Below, piece by piece: positions 1 to 16,028 of a stretch of DNA of 64,000 nucleotides. The notes beneath the pieces were generated by a model. It searched no databases. It saw nothing but the letters and a program-made list of their open reading frames with translations, and was not told where the DNA came from. The stretch is taken from contig CM045768.1 in assembly GCA_025200525.1 (NCBI GenBank), forward strand, positions 44,549,022 to 44,613,021, given 5' to 3'. The stretch's first letter is position 1, and each line of letters opens with the position of its first letter. The DNA comes from Camellia lanceoleosa. Its lineage: Eukaryota > Streptophyta > Magnoliopsida > Ericales > Theaceae. The position numbers were made by a program, and so were the translations under genes.

Positions 1-950
1 AAGTCTCAACGACCGGCCAAAATCGATAGCTAGGTTAGCAAAGGTAATCTCAATCATGTTCAGCGCAAATGGGATTAAGGGGAAATTGAGAGGGTGATTT
101 ACGCCAAACACTAGACTGAGCTAGAGACTACACAGTTGTGTTAGGCCGAGTTTGGGTCAACGCGAAAATGGTGTTGGGCAAGTAAAGATCGCACAGCATA
201 TGCGCTGGGCCGTGTTGACTTGGAATGACACTTGGTGCACCCGAGCTAAATTCATCACCGTGGTTGAAAAAGCTCCAACAAGATCATCTTGATCGGGATA
301 GCAGACAGTGTGCCCCCGTTCAACCGGCCTGAAAGAATACGGACTGTGTTGCGACCGAGCTACTAGCCGCTCGTATTCAACCCCACATTAAGGAGACTAG
401 ATTTGATATAATTCGGCCTTGACGCCGAGCTAGCAGTCGACCAGACTTAATCCGGTACTTGGAAAGTCATAGTTGGTTTTATTTATTACCAAGTAATGGC
501 ACAGTTGGGTGTACCACGTAAACCAATGGCGAGAAAAAAGGAATCCACTCCTAGTATGCGCCAATATCGTTTAGCGGTGCGAAAAATACTATTTGGTAGT
601 TTTGGTCTCTACATGTGTAAGGAATGTAGAGAGAAGCACAGCCGCCTGTCCAATAAAGGACAGCAGAGGTAGTGCACTCACAATCTCTAAGACTGCATGA
701 CCAGCCTAGAAAAAGAAGGTGCATACAGACAATGAGGATAAACAACCTTTTGTGATTCTCTCTCTCCAGTGCTATGCACTCTCTCTTCTCTAGGAAATCT
801 AACTTGGCCGTCAGAGGGGCTTTTCGGCAAACCCATCCACCGGCTAGCTCGCCTTTGTTTTGTTCACAGCACGACGGAGTTCTAACGGAGCGAGACGAGC
901 TTGGTGGTAAGGAAGTTCAAAGTGAGGTGTATATTTCTCCTCTGTACAAC
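1..950. repeat. LTR-like segment, unassigned
   Basis: This stretch is less AT-rich than the spacers further on and has no convincing coding frame. Its right part (about 770-900) ends in a CT-rich patch followed by 'aacttggccgtcagagggg', which resembles the U5 text of the Tat-lineage LTR at 44633-44660 ('aacttgagcgtcggaggtg'). I infer that it may be the remnant of a gypsy-type LTR abutting the copia remnant that begins near 945. No terminal TG/CA pair or target duplication was found, so its limits are arbitrary. Confidence 0.3.
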
Positions 951-2033
951 AACTATTACCAATGCTGCTGCTACTGCTGCTAATGTTGGTAAGGATCAAA
1001 ACCCCGAGGCAACTGGCTTGCCAACCCCTACTACTGTGACTTCTATGGTCAACCCTGTTGCTACTCCTACTGTTCCGGGAGGCCCGCTCAATCATCATAA
1101 GCACCTAGAGAAGTTCATGAGAGTGAATTTCAAGAGATGGTAGCGGAAGATGCTGTTCTACCTGACTATTCTAAGCCTTGCAAGGTTTTTAAGTGAGAAT
1201 TAACCAGCCGTGGAAAAGAATGAGCAAGACAAGAAGAAGCTCATGGCTCTAGATGCTTGGAAATAATCAGACTTCATTTGCCGAAACTATGTTTTGGATG
1301 GCTTAGCAGACCCACTATTCGACGTATTTTATGTCAAGAAGTCGACAAATGAGTTGTGGGATGCTTTGGACAAGAAGTATAAGACTGAGGATGTTGGGAA
1401 AAAGAAATTTGTCGTTGGCCGATTTTTGAACTTCAAAATGGTGGACTCAAAAACCATTATTAGTCAAGTCCAAGAGTTCCAAGTAATTTTGTATAAGATT
1501 CATGCAGAGGGAATGTTCCTGAGTGAATCATTCCAGGCAACTACGCTGATTAAGAAATTACCTAACAGCTAAAAAGATTTCAAGAACTACTTAAAGCACA
1601 AGCGAAAGGAGATGACAGTCAAAGTGCTCATTGGCAGGCTTCATATTGAGGAAGACAACAGGAAGAAATGGAAGAGTACCTCTACTGTGAAATCAAATGT
1701 GGTTGAGCATGGCCAGTTCTCAGGGGGTGAAGAAAAAGCCACCGACAAGCAAAAGCTCAAAGTTGGGAGCTAGATGTGGAGTCTCCAAGAGGCCGGTGTA
1801 CAAGCCGTAAGAACCTACTTTTAGGTTCAATGAAAAGTGCTTCAACTGTGGAAGCGATGGGCATCGAGCGGTTGATTACTGCAAGAAGAAGAAACCCTAC
1901 AAAAAGAACCCTCCACAAAACAAAAGTTGGGCTCACATGGCTGAGATGGAGGATTTGTCTCAAGATGTTGACGACATGCATATGTCAGCTGTCATCTCAA
2001 AAGTAAACATGGTGGGGTCTAACTCGAAGGAAT
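945..2033 (+). pseudogene. copia gag (UBN2-type) remnant
   Basis: The capsid-like part is most intact at 1294-1572, with the signatures ADPLFDVFY, ELWDALDKKY and FLNFKMVDSK of copia gag (UBN2 family). Upstream, EKFMRVNFKRW is followed by a TAG stop at 1141-1143 where relatives usually have Gln, then RKMLFYLT continues. A CCHC zinc knuckle is encoded near 1848-1892 (CFNCGSDGHRAVDYC) in a different frame from 1294-1572. Its last spacing is HX5C instead of the usual HX4C, which would probably damage nucleic-acid binding. Stops also occur after DAWK and LPNS. The product would have packaged element RNA. Confidence 0.85.
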
Positions 2034-3170
2034 GGTAGGTGGACACTGGGGCCACTCGCCACATTTGTGCTGAGAAAAAGATGTTCACAACTTTCGAACC
2101 GGTTTCAAACATTGAGAATTTGTTCATAAGGAATTCTGCGACCTCAACTGTTAAGGGTAAAGGCAAGGTGGTCTTGAAGATGACTTCAGGAAAAGAACGG
2201 ACTCCGAATGTTGTCCTATTTATGCCGGACATTTGTAAGAACCTTGTCTCGAGGTCGCTTTTAAGTAAGCATGGCTTCCACATGGTGTTTGAGGCTGATA
2301 AGGTCGTGTTGACCAAGAGCGGGGTCCATGTGGGAAAGAGATATATGTCGGGCGGTATGCTTAAGCTCAATATAATGACGCTTGTCCCTAAAATTAATGA
2401 GAAAACTTCTTATTCTGCTGCTTATATGCTTGAGTCCCCTAAGTTATGGCATAGTAGACTGGGCCATGTAAATTTTGACTCTTTGCGTAGATTAATCAAA
2501 TTAGATCACATACCATCTTTTAAGATTAATCTAAATTACAAGTGTGAAACTTGTGTAGAAGCAAAATTGACAAAGACTTCGTTTCATTCTATTGAAAGAA
2601 ATATTGAGCCTTTAGATTTAGTGCACAGTGATGTGTGACTTGAAAGTCATACAATCACATGGTGGCAACAAGTACTTTATCACTTTTGTTGATGATTGTA
2701 CTAAATACTGCTATGTGTATTTGCTTAAAAGCAAAGATGAGGTAATTGATAAATTTATTCTTTTCAAGAATGAAGTTGAGAACCAACTAAGCCGTAAGAT
2801 CAAGGCTTTAAGAAATGATTGTAGTGGTGAGTATGAATCCCCATTTGCTAAGATTTGTGCTCAATTTGGGATTATTCACCAAACTACAGTGCCTTATTTT
2901 CCTCAGTCAAATGGTATTACTGAGTAGAAAAATAGGACGTTAAAGGAAATAAGGAATACAATGTTAATAAGTTTTGGATTTCCACAGAACTTATGGAGAG
3001 AAGCGATTCTCTTTGCGAATTACATTATTAATAGAATACCTCAGAAGAATATAGACAAAACTCTATATGAATTGTGGAAAAGTCACAAGCCTTTATATAA
3101 ATACCTATGAATGTGGGGATGTCTTGCGAAAGTAACAGTGTCTATACCCAAGTGGGTTTAGATAGGTCCA
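2034..3170 (+). pseudogene. copia protease and integrase remnant
   Basis: The protease active site VDTGATRHIC is at about 2039, directly after a TAG at a position where Trp is usual. The GAG-pre-integrase HHCC region follows (WHSRLGHVN, then CETCVEAK) up to LVHSDV at 2636, where a frameshift moves the reading into the 2628-2927 frame. The integrase core shows TFVDDCTKY, then RNDCSGEY in place of the usual RSD-type motif (the second Asp is kept), then SNGITE followed by TAG and KNRTLKE, so the D,D,E triad is still visible. A further stop interrupts the YL-MWGC segment near 3109. It encoded polyprotein processing and cDNA insertion and is non-functional now. Confidence 0.9.
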
Positions 3171-3589
3171 AAGTCAGTGGATTGTATATTCATTGGTTAT
3201 ACACATAATAACAGTGCATATCGATTTCTTGTTTATAGGTCTACTATTCCAGATATACACAAGAATACTATAATAGAATCAAGAAATTCATCTTTCTTTG
3301 AAGATGCATTTCCTTGTCGTCTCCAAGAAGGGGTTCCGAGTTTCATGAAAGAGGTTGAAGGTAATAATGATCACATAAATGATCGAGCAAATGATCACAT
3401 AGATGATCAAGTTGAGGAAGCAGACAAGCCAAAAAGGAGTAAAAGGGCTAGGACTGCAAAGTCCTTTGGTCCGGACTTCTTGACTTATATGTTAAAGGGA
3501 GAACCTTGAACTTTCCAAGAAGACGTGACTTCACCTGAAAGTCCTTTGTGAAAAGAAGTAATTAAGAGCAAGATTGACTCCATCTTACT

Positions 3590-4018
3590 AAACCATACTT
3601 AGGAGTTAGTTGATCTACCCCCAGGCAGTAAGGCCTTGGGGAGTAAGTGGATCTTTAGAAGGAAGATGAAAGTTGATGTGTCAATTGATAAGTATAAAGC
3701 TAAGCTAGTTATCAAAGGATACAGGCAACGAGAAGGCCTGGATTACTTTGATACGTATTCACTTGTGACAAGGATTACATTTATTCGCATGGTGATTGCG
3801 ATAGCAGCTTTACGTGATCTGGAGATACATCAAATGGATGTAAAAATAGCTTTCTTAAATGGAGATTTAGATGAAGAAATCTACATGGAGCAACCTGAGG
3901 GGTTTTCAGCTCCAGGACAAAATAAAAAAGTATGTAAGATTATCAAATCATTATATGGCTTGAAGCAAGCTCTTAAACAATGACATGGGAAGTTTGACAA
4001 TGCTATGTTGTCAAATGG
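3590..4018 (+). pseudogene. copia reverse transcriptase, 5' part only
   Basis: GSKWIFRRKMKVD, YKAKLVIKGYRQREG, IHQMDVKIAFLNGDLDEEIYM and YGLKQALKQ are the N-terminal blocks of RVT_2. Stops upstream (SPL*KEV, HT*ELVDLP) and at KQ*HGKF fall where the family has Trp. The YVDD catalytic block and RNase H are absent because the homology ends near 4018, at the border with the repeat that starts with gcataccctcacgg. IN C-terminal and linker sequence (3177-3509) lies between this and the integrase core. Confidence 0.88.
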
Positions 4019-4447
4019 GCATACCCTCACGGCTTTGTTTTTCCCTTAAGAAAAGGCCTTGTGCTAATTTAGCACAATATTGTCCACTTTTGGCATACCC
4101 TCACGGGCGTACCCTCACGACTTTGTTTTTCCCTTAGGACAAGGCCTTGTGCTAATTTGAAGGAGTTAGTCAATTTATATAGTGGAGTGTGGTTTCCTCA
4201 CGGAGCGATGTGGAATGGACACTCATTGGGCTCCCATATAGGTCCTTATTTGACTGGCTTCCTAAGAAGGAAGTTCCCACAAACGGCGCTAAATGAAGCA
4301 GCCAACCCCCCATTAGCACAATATTGTCCGCTTTAGGCGTACCCTTACTACTTTGTTCTAATTTGAAGAAGTTAGTCAACTTATATAGTGGAGTGTGGTT
4401 TCCTCACAGAGCGATGTAGGATGGACACTCATTAGGCTCCCACAGAG
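4019..4447. repeat. Three partial copies of a ~140-bp repeat
   Basis: The motif 'ccctcac.gctttgtttttcc' occurs at 4024 and 4107, with a diverged form near 4340. The block 'ttatatagtggagtgtggtttcctca' occurs at about 4176 and 4381 and is followed both times by 'gagcgatgt..gatggacactcatt.ggctccca'. The copies are diverged and incomplete. The text resembles dispersed plant LTR/TRIM-type repeats I have seen before, but I cannot name the family. No coding potential. Confidence 0.6.
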
Positions 4448-4952
4448 AAATAATGACACAATCTTTTTATACATGTTTTATAAATAATTTTAGGTAAGAT
4501 GCTCTCTTAGGACATACGTTAAAGTGCTTAAAAGAATTATACATTAAAGTGCTTAAAAGAATTACACATGTTAAAGTGTTAAAGTGCTTAAAGTGCTTAA
4601 AAGAATTATACATTATGTATGGAAATGAATACAATGAAAAATGTATAATATTTTGAGATAATTCAAATTATAGGAAGCAAAATAACACAAAAATTAAACC
4701 ATAGGAATACTAATATAATTTGCCTTATTCTTTTTAATAAATATTATTTTTTATTTTCAATTACATTACATGTCTTAAAATAACATATTTATGCTTTATT
4801 TTAACTTAAAATTTGGACGTTGGATACCATATGTTAATAAGTTACTAAAGTTAAATTATTATAACATAATTTTTTTATTAACAAAAGTAAATTGTTATAT
4901 TAGCATTGTGAGGTGAACTCCCAACCTCACTTTTATAAGCACTACACCAATT
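4448..4952. other. AT-rich spacer
   Basis: No gene is visible. A short local repetition of 'ttaaagtgcttaaaagaatta' occurs three to four times at about 4510-4610. The rest is low-complexity AT-rich DNA. Confidence 0.6.
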
Positions 4953-5713
4953 TAGCGGTGTAAAAATGACTTGTGGGTTGTCAGAAGCCCACCTATGGCC
5001 TAGGTCGGCCTGGCTCGGCTAAGCCCGGCCAAGCTCGAGACCTCAGGCCATCTATTTGGAAGCCCAGCCTAGCCCATGACCTCGGCCCGACCGGGCCCTG
5101 CATGCCAATGGTAACAAAATTCAAAAAAAAAAAAAAAATTCAAATAGTCATTTGACCATTTACACCCAATGGCCAAAAAAAATTCTTTTTTTACAAATTA
5201 ACCCCTCCTCCCAAACTCCTATAAATATCACCCATTTCCCATTTTATTTATCACAAACGATTCTCTCTCACAAACTCTCAATCTCTCTCAACTCTTAACT
5301 CTCAACTCAATTAATTTTGAAATCTCATACTTAAGTGGCAATTATAATTGTGCAAGAAGAAATTTTTTTCAGAAGAAATTAATTTTTGTATCGCATTCAC
5401 TAGTCGATAACATTAATTATTTGAATTAAATTTATTAGTTACTCATTTTTTACATTAACCAAAAAAATATAAGTAATACATAATTAAATTTAAATACCAC
5501 TACATAAAATATAACCAAACATCTCATTAATCTTAACTAAAATTCTCTAGTACAATTTTTCTTTTATTTTTTATTCCTCATAAATACTCTATATATAATA
5601 TACTTATCGGCCTACAGCCCAACCTGAAAAAATATGGGAGCTTGCGAGGCCCAGTGCCGAGCCGGTCCAACCCGAGCCTGAATGGACTAGGCCAGACCGG
5701 AATTACACCCCTA
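4953..5713. mobile_element. hAT-like non-autonomous element, 761 bp
   Basis: The left end TAGCGGTGTAA and the right end TTACACCCCTA form imperfect 11-bp terminal inverted repeats. Both ends are followed inward by GC-rich subterminal text full of GGCC/CCGG words (4972-5100 and 5605-5700) around an AT-rich centre. That layout is typical of hAT-derived MITEs of plants. I could not see an 8-bp target duplication (flanks caccaatt and cgatgcca differ), so an old insertion or a misplaced border is possible. No transposase is encoded. Confidence 0.6.
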
Positions 5714-6741
5714 CGATGCCAGTCTATTTACTCCCATTTGAAACATTAGCTCATTGCAGAGTTACAATCCAAATCAAACTTGAGTTAGATTACAGGACAA
5801 AATTATTGTAGAGAATAAAGTGACAATAGTATAAAAATTTGTACACCAAAAAAAACTCATACAGGGGTAATTTTGTAATTATGAAACAAATTGATGAATT
5901 CTTTTTGTCACTCATTATGGAGTTTTCTTTTTCTTTTTTTGAACTTACTCATTATTGAGTTTGGCATGCATAAATGAACAAGTCGGATACCTCTTCTCTC
6001 TGTGTGTGAACAAATGTGTTTTGTAGTAAAAAATTAAGCATGACAAAGATGTCTGTGATATGGAAGGTTTAAATTTTCTTCTTTTTTGCATTGTTTACGT
6101 GATTACTCTAAATCAATTCACATGACATAAAATTTTACTGATAAAACATATTGATTCACCTTTGTAAGCCAGTTTAGGAGACAAAAAATAATCCATCTAA
6201 TATATGTTACAGTTTCAACTTGTCCAAGAATACTACCTAAACAATATGATATAGTAAATGTCTAATAATTTTTTCACAATTAGGCACCACAAAATGGAGT
6301 AAAGTAAAAAAATGGGCTTACTTACCCTCGCTCAAGATGATTTTCTGCCCACTCTTCCTCTTTTCTTATCCCAGACTCCATTTATTATAAAGAGTCAAAA
6401 AGTTATAGATTATGAGATAGAGAGATAATTTATGACTTCTTTTCTACTACACGGTCAAAAAGATAAAAATAATTCGCGAATAAAATGACAAGAAAGAGTA
6501 ATACAAAGGATCTGATTTTAAGTAGTCAATTTTCTCTAAAATTTAAGGTATGAGAAAATGAGTTTAATAATATATTTCAAGTTATTCAATACTGCAATTC
6601 TGTCTTGCACATGAAAAGAACCGAACAGAAAGGAAAAAAATAAAACAAATAATCAAACGGGAACAAAAACTAGTTAATAGATCAACTCATTGGTTCATAG
6701 GTTCAAATACAATAAGAAAGAGTTGGTATGGTCAAATATAA
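5714..6741. other. AT-rich spacer
   Basis: No coding region, RNA gene or clear repeat end was recognised. Short homopolymer runs only. Confidence 0.6.
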
Positions 6742-6744
6742 TAA

Positions 6745-6983
6745 GGCTTCGTTTGGGAAGTCAAGTTTGCAGTTTTTTTTGGTTATTTTAATCACAAAAA
6801 ATAAAATAGACTTTTTAACCTAATAAGGCAAAACATTACATCCAATCCATAATTATTATATTCTTCCTCTCACAAAAAAATAAAAAAAGTCAAAAGTTCT
6901 TTTCAAACGAAACTTTTTAACCCCAAATTAAAATAGTCAAAAAATTAAAAAATCAAAAATCAACACACTTCCCAAACAAACTC
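6745..6983. mobile_element. Tourist-like MITE, family A copy 1
   Basis: The ends GGCTTCGTTTGGGAAGT and ACTTCCCAAACAAACTC are inverted relative to each other. The element is flanked on both sides by TAA (6742-6744 and 6984-6986), the 3-bp duplication expected of PIF/Harbinger MITEs. The interior is AT-rich with 'taatcacaaaa.ataaaatagac', also present in the copies at 18054 and 56303. Confidence 0.7.
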
Positions 6984-7158
6984 TAAGACAGTTGTTATTT
7001 GAAAACATAGCATATAAAACTAAAAACATTTGAAATACTGAATATTTGATTTAAAGTCTCATTACTACACGATGAATCCCGTTCTCTAATTCCTATCCCA
7101 TCACAACTGCTAAAAAAATAATTAAAAATATGTAATCATTAAACGACAACAAATTTAG

Positions 7159-7325
7159 GAGTTGTTTGTGATATTCTAAATAAATGTATTTTTTGACTTT
7201 TTATGAAATATAGGTTGGATTTGAAGTCATGTGGTAGAAAGGTAATATGACTTAAATAAGATAATGTAACTTAAATAGGATAGTGACTTTTTGACTTTTT
7301 TAAAAGATGTCAAACCTAACCTTAC
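7159..7325. repeat. MITE family B remnant
   Basis: The interior 'taggttggatttgaagt...gacttaaataagat' matches the well-preserved copy at 20998-21167. The ends here (gttgtttgtgatattc / gatgtcaaaccta) are diverged. Non-coding. Confidence 0.55.
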
Positions 7326-7564
7326 TTTTATCATTTGTAATTATCATTAAGCAGGCCATTAATTATTACTTTATTTTCAGCCTTTGACACAGCCTTATAC
7401 TAAAATTTTCCATTATTTTTCAAAAAGGACAAATGTTCCACCGAGATGAGATTTCTCTAACTTGACCGTGTGCTACACAAGCTATGGACAAAAAAAGAGA
7501 GAAGATTAGGATAGATCAAACAATATAATTAGGTTCCATAGAGATTGTCTCACATGTTTGGTAT

Positions 7565-7736
7565 TGTTATGAGAATAGTAGAGAGAGAGAAAATAATATG
7601 TATTGTATATATTCAATCTATCAATTACAATAGAAAAAGACTGTATATATAGGCCAAGAAACCTAGATGTGTAGGAAACCTAGGTGTACAAGAATATAAG
7701 AGTCCTAAGTATAATAGGAATGGATAACAACCAACA
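7565..7736 (-). repeat. copia-type LTR, 172 bp
   Basis: On the minus strand it runs from TGTTGGTTGTTATCC to TCTCATAACA, with the TG...CA ends of an LTR. It contains a TATA-like GGCCTATATATACAG and a short CT-rich downstream part. It is preceded on the minus strand by AGCAGGGG, which resembles a polypurine tract but is also protease coding sequence read backwards. No second LTR was found. Confidence 0.65.
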
Positions 7737-8656
7737 CCCCTGCTCTTCACTTGAACCTTATCTTTGTTGGTCAGTTATGTGAACTTGGTCTAACCGTTAC
7801 CTTTTCTGCTAATGGTTGTTTGGTACAGGACCCTCAGACGAGATAGATCCTTGGGATAAGTCGTAAGCATGGACGTTTGTTCGAGCTTACCCAACTTCGC
7901 ATTCCTCACAAATCATCTACTGCTGCCCACATCATCTACTAATTCTCTCATTGCTTCCTCTGCTTCATCTACTTCTTCATTGTCTTCTTTACAGCTTTGG
8001 CATTGTCACTTAGGACATGTCTCTTTTAGTCGTTTGAAAACTTTAGTTTCTAGTGGTCAGTTAGGTTGTGTCCGTCTTGAAGATGTTGATTGTTTATCTT
8101 GTCAAATTGCTAAACAACCTGCTTTATCTTTTAATAATAATACTTCTATGTCTACTGCTCATTTTGATCTTGTGCATTCCGATATTTGGGGACCTTCCCC
8201 TACACCGGCCATGGGGAGGTCAAGATATTTTGTGATTTTTGTTGATGATTTTTCTCGTTATACTTGGTTTTTTCTTCTCAAAAATCGATCTGAACTTTAA
8301 ACAGATTTATTATGATTTCTCTGCCATGGTTCGCATTCAGTTTTCTCGTACTATTAAAATATTTCGTTCTGATAATACTAAAGAGTACTTGGATTCTGAA
8401 TTTCTGTCTTTTCTTTGGGCTAATGGTACCCTATCTCATCGCTCTTGTGCAGGCATGTCCCAACAAAATGGACAAACCGAAAGGAAGCACCATCATATTC
8501 TAGACACTACCCGGGCTCTTCTCATCTCATCTTCTTATCCTGAACAGTTTTGAGGAGAAGCTGCCCTCACTGCCATCTACACCATAAATCGTGTACCTAC
8601 ATCTGTCATAGTTAATATTTTTCCTTATGAGCGCTTATATGGTTCTCCTCCTAATT
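7737..8656 (+). pseudogene. Displaced copia protease C-term / integrase segment
   Basis: The text starts inside protease (ALHLNLIFVGQLCELGL) and continues FSANGCLVQDP. It has a stop (TAG) and a frameshift before GAG-pre-integrase (WHCHLGHVSF, then CLSCQIAK). The integrase core follows with FVIFVDDFSRYTW, a frameshift near 8298, FRSDNTKEYL, and QNGQTERKHH, so the D, D and E positions are visible. It ends at YERLYGSPPN, where the downstream copia sequence is missing. Eight-base direct repeats AACACCCC (7733-7740 and 8657-8664) lie at its two borders. Confidence 0.85.
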
Positions 8657-8673
8657 AACACCCCATCTCAAGC

Positions 8674-9201
8674 TCAAGGTGGTAAGGCAGAGAGTAACTT
8701 GAGCTTGGCAAGAAGATCAGAGAAGCGTCCTAGAAAATGAGCTTTACTGAAGAGGTCGGCAGTCTGCTCAGCAGAGGTAACAAAGAGAAGACAAATAGTG
8801 CCCCGAGCAACATGCTGGCGTATGAAGTGGCAATCTATCTCAATATGCTTGGTGTAATCATGGAAGACATCATTATGTGCAATCTGAATAGCACTCTGGT
8901 TGTCATAATAAAGATTGGTGGCAAAAGAATGAGAAACTCCCAAAAAAAAAAAAAACACAGTAGAAGTAGAAATGTGGCTAGTGCGACGGATAGTCATATG
9001 AGAACCATCAACAGTGTGTATGATGGGGACAGAAAACGATGATGATATAGAAGAAAACATAGTGGAGTCAAAAGTCATATGATTACAACATGCGGAATCA
9101 AAATACCAGGGAGAATTACCTGAAGTCACGGAAAGAGCAGTAGAGGTAAGAGTATCAGATTTGGCAAGCACCTGTTGGATAAGGGACTCAACATCATTCA
9201 T
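8674..9201 (-). pseudogene. Protease-RNase H fusion, copia deletion derivative
   Basis: A 175-codon open frame joins two distant parts of copia pol. The first half has WYFDSACCNHMT (protease; usually W.DSGA) and HTVDGSHMTI. After STSTVFFFFL the second half reads VSHSFATNLYYDNQSAIQIA, then HIEIDCHFIRQHV and SAEQTADLFSKAH, the C-terminal RNase H block. A T-run on the minus strand (A-run at 8943-8953) lies exactly at the junction. Integrase and RT between them are lost. The frame is open but the protease lacks its DSG/DTG motif (FDSAC), so activity is unlikely. Confidence 0.85.
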
Positions 9202-9985
9202 AGAGAATGAAGGAGTAGCGGAATTAGTGGAGTGGTGAGTAGAAAAACCCTCAGAGGCAATAGTAGTAGAGCAAGAACCTTGGCCAAATTTGTACTGATA
9301 CCCAGAACGAGAAAAGCCTTTCTTGGAAGGGGCTCGAGGACAATAGTGTTGAAGATGACTGGGAGCAGTCTTATGGCAAGTAAAGCATTCACGAACCTGG
9401 CACTAAACAAAAGAACGAATAGCTGGCAAGCCATGATTGAGACAATACTAGCAAGAACTATCAGGCTGTGAAGATGAGGAACTCTGAGATGATGGCGTAG
9501 CAAGAATAAAACCCGTATTCTGAGTTATGAGAGTCCTAAAACGAGTCTCCTCTGATAATAGTTCAGTAATGGCTTGCTCTAAAGTGGGCAAAGGCAAACG
9601 ATGAAGCAATGAAGCACGTACGGGCTCAAAAATGCTATATATGAAGAGCCATAAGGAACTGTAATAGTCGTTGATGATTCTGATAAGTAATAAATAGTTG
9701 TGCATCCTCAAAATATGCCCATAGAGGCTCAGAAAGAGCTAGCTGGTCCCAAACAAACGACATATGGGATAAGAAGTCATTGATAGACTGACTAGGTGCC
9801 TGGCGCATGTGATAAAGAGTCTGCAATAGTTGATATTGATGAGCATGGCCAATGGTCTAATAGCGGTCCTTCAACAAATCTCAAATTGCTTTGGTAGGGG
9901 AAGTAGTTTGAGCATCATCTTGGAACCAGCCAAACTGGAGATGAATGAAAGGAACTGAGGTAGCTTGGAACCAGGTGATTATTTG
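9198..9985 (-). pseudogene. copia gag remnant
   Basis: Minus-strand frames give YHMRQAPSQSINDFLSHM, WDQLALSEP and LEQAITELLSEETR, typical of copia gag (UBN2_3/retrotran_gag type). CFTCHKTAPSHLQHYC follows, a knuckle-like Cys/His cluster leading into the protease frame. Several frameshifts split it. The 5' end of gag and the leader are missing past about 9985. Confidence 0.8.
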
Positions 9986-10417
9986 ATAATTCTTACTTTC
10001 CCAATGATACTAATTCAGTAATATTCTTTTATTGAAGGTTTGTTATACATATGTCATTTTAACGTGGATTAAATGATAGATTTTGCTATTTGGACTTACG
10101 TTTTAGCAAATCTTTTTAGATTCTTTGCTTATGCTACACTGAAATATAGAATTTATTATTTGGACTTTATTTTTGTAGTTTGCTATTTGAGATTTATGAA
10201 TATTTTTATCAATTCAATGTATATGAACAATTTCAGCTTCTTATATGTGTAGTTAGAAATTGAAATAATATTATCATTTTAAATTAATTTATTACAATTG
10301 AATTCCATAACATATATGATACTAAAAAAATTGTTGATCATGCCTTGAGAGACACGGGTTATTTCTAGTAAATTGTTGAAAGGAAAGGGGCGGACCTGAT
10401 AATATGACCCGCTATTG
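9986..10417. other. Spacer upstream of RPS26
   Basis: AT-rich; no gene or repeat end seen. It separates the truncated copia gag from the RPS26 promoter motifs. Confidence 0.55.
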
Positions 10418-10544
10418 GCCCAACTCGGCTCAACTGGTCCAGAGGTGCTAATGGGCTTCAAGCAGGCCTATATAAAATGTGTAGCAGCCTCATTTGTCCC
10501 CCAACCCTCAGAAACAAAACAAAACAAAACAAAAAAAACCCTAG
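10418..10544 (+). promoter_or_regulatory. RPS26 core promoter: site II motifs, TATA box, telo-box
   Basis: GGCCCA (10418-10423) and TGGGCT (10452-10457) are site II-type elements bound by TCP factors in plant ribosomal-protein promoters. TATATAAA (10469-10476) is a TATA box. AAACCCTAG (10536-10544) is a telo-box, which in these genes usually lies near the transcription start. The spacing to the ATG at 10609 fits a short 5' UTR. The motifs are seen; their use is inferred from known ribosomal-protein genes. Confidence 0.75.
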
Positions 10545-10608
10545 AGAGCCGTCGAGGCTGAACCTTGAAGCAAGGGTTTGGGCAGTGAACCAGAGGCTAC
10601 CGATCAAG

Positions 10609-16028
<5,420 letters not shown>

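Larger units (their letters stand above)
945..4018 (+). mobile_element. Decayed Ty1/copia retrotransposon, internal region only
   Basis: The order gag, protease, GAG-pre-integrase, integrase, reverse transcriptase is that of Ty1/copia. The element has no recognisable LTR on either side and stops abruptly within RT at about 4018, so RNase H is missing. Reading frames are broken by at least ten in-frame stops and several shifts. Many stops lie where the family has Trp or Gln, as expected from C-to-T decay of methylated DNA. It is a dead fragment. Confidence 0.9.
7565..9985 (-). mobile_element. Rearranged Ty1/copia element (minus orientation)
   Basis: Read on the minus strand the order is gag (9985-9200), N-terminal protease fused to the end of RNase H (9201-8674), a polypurine GAGATGGGG at 8660-8668, then a + strand protease/integrase segment (7737-8656, thus inverted), then a 172-bp LTR (7736-7565). 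Most of RT is gone. The inverted segment starts in protease close to where the minus-strand protease breaks off, so it looks like a displaced piece of the same element. The 5' LTR is missing; homology ends near 9985. Confidence 0.75.

Noticed and set aside
844..1143. Small ORFs on both strands before copia gag
   Set aside because: The + strand one merely reads through the decayed gag start; the minus-strand one has no support.
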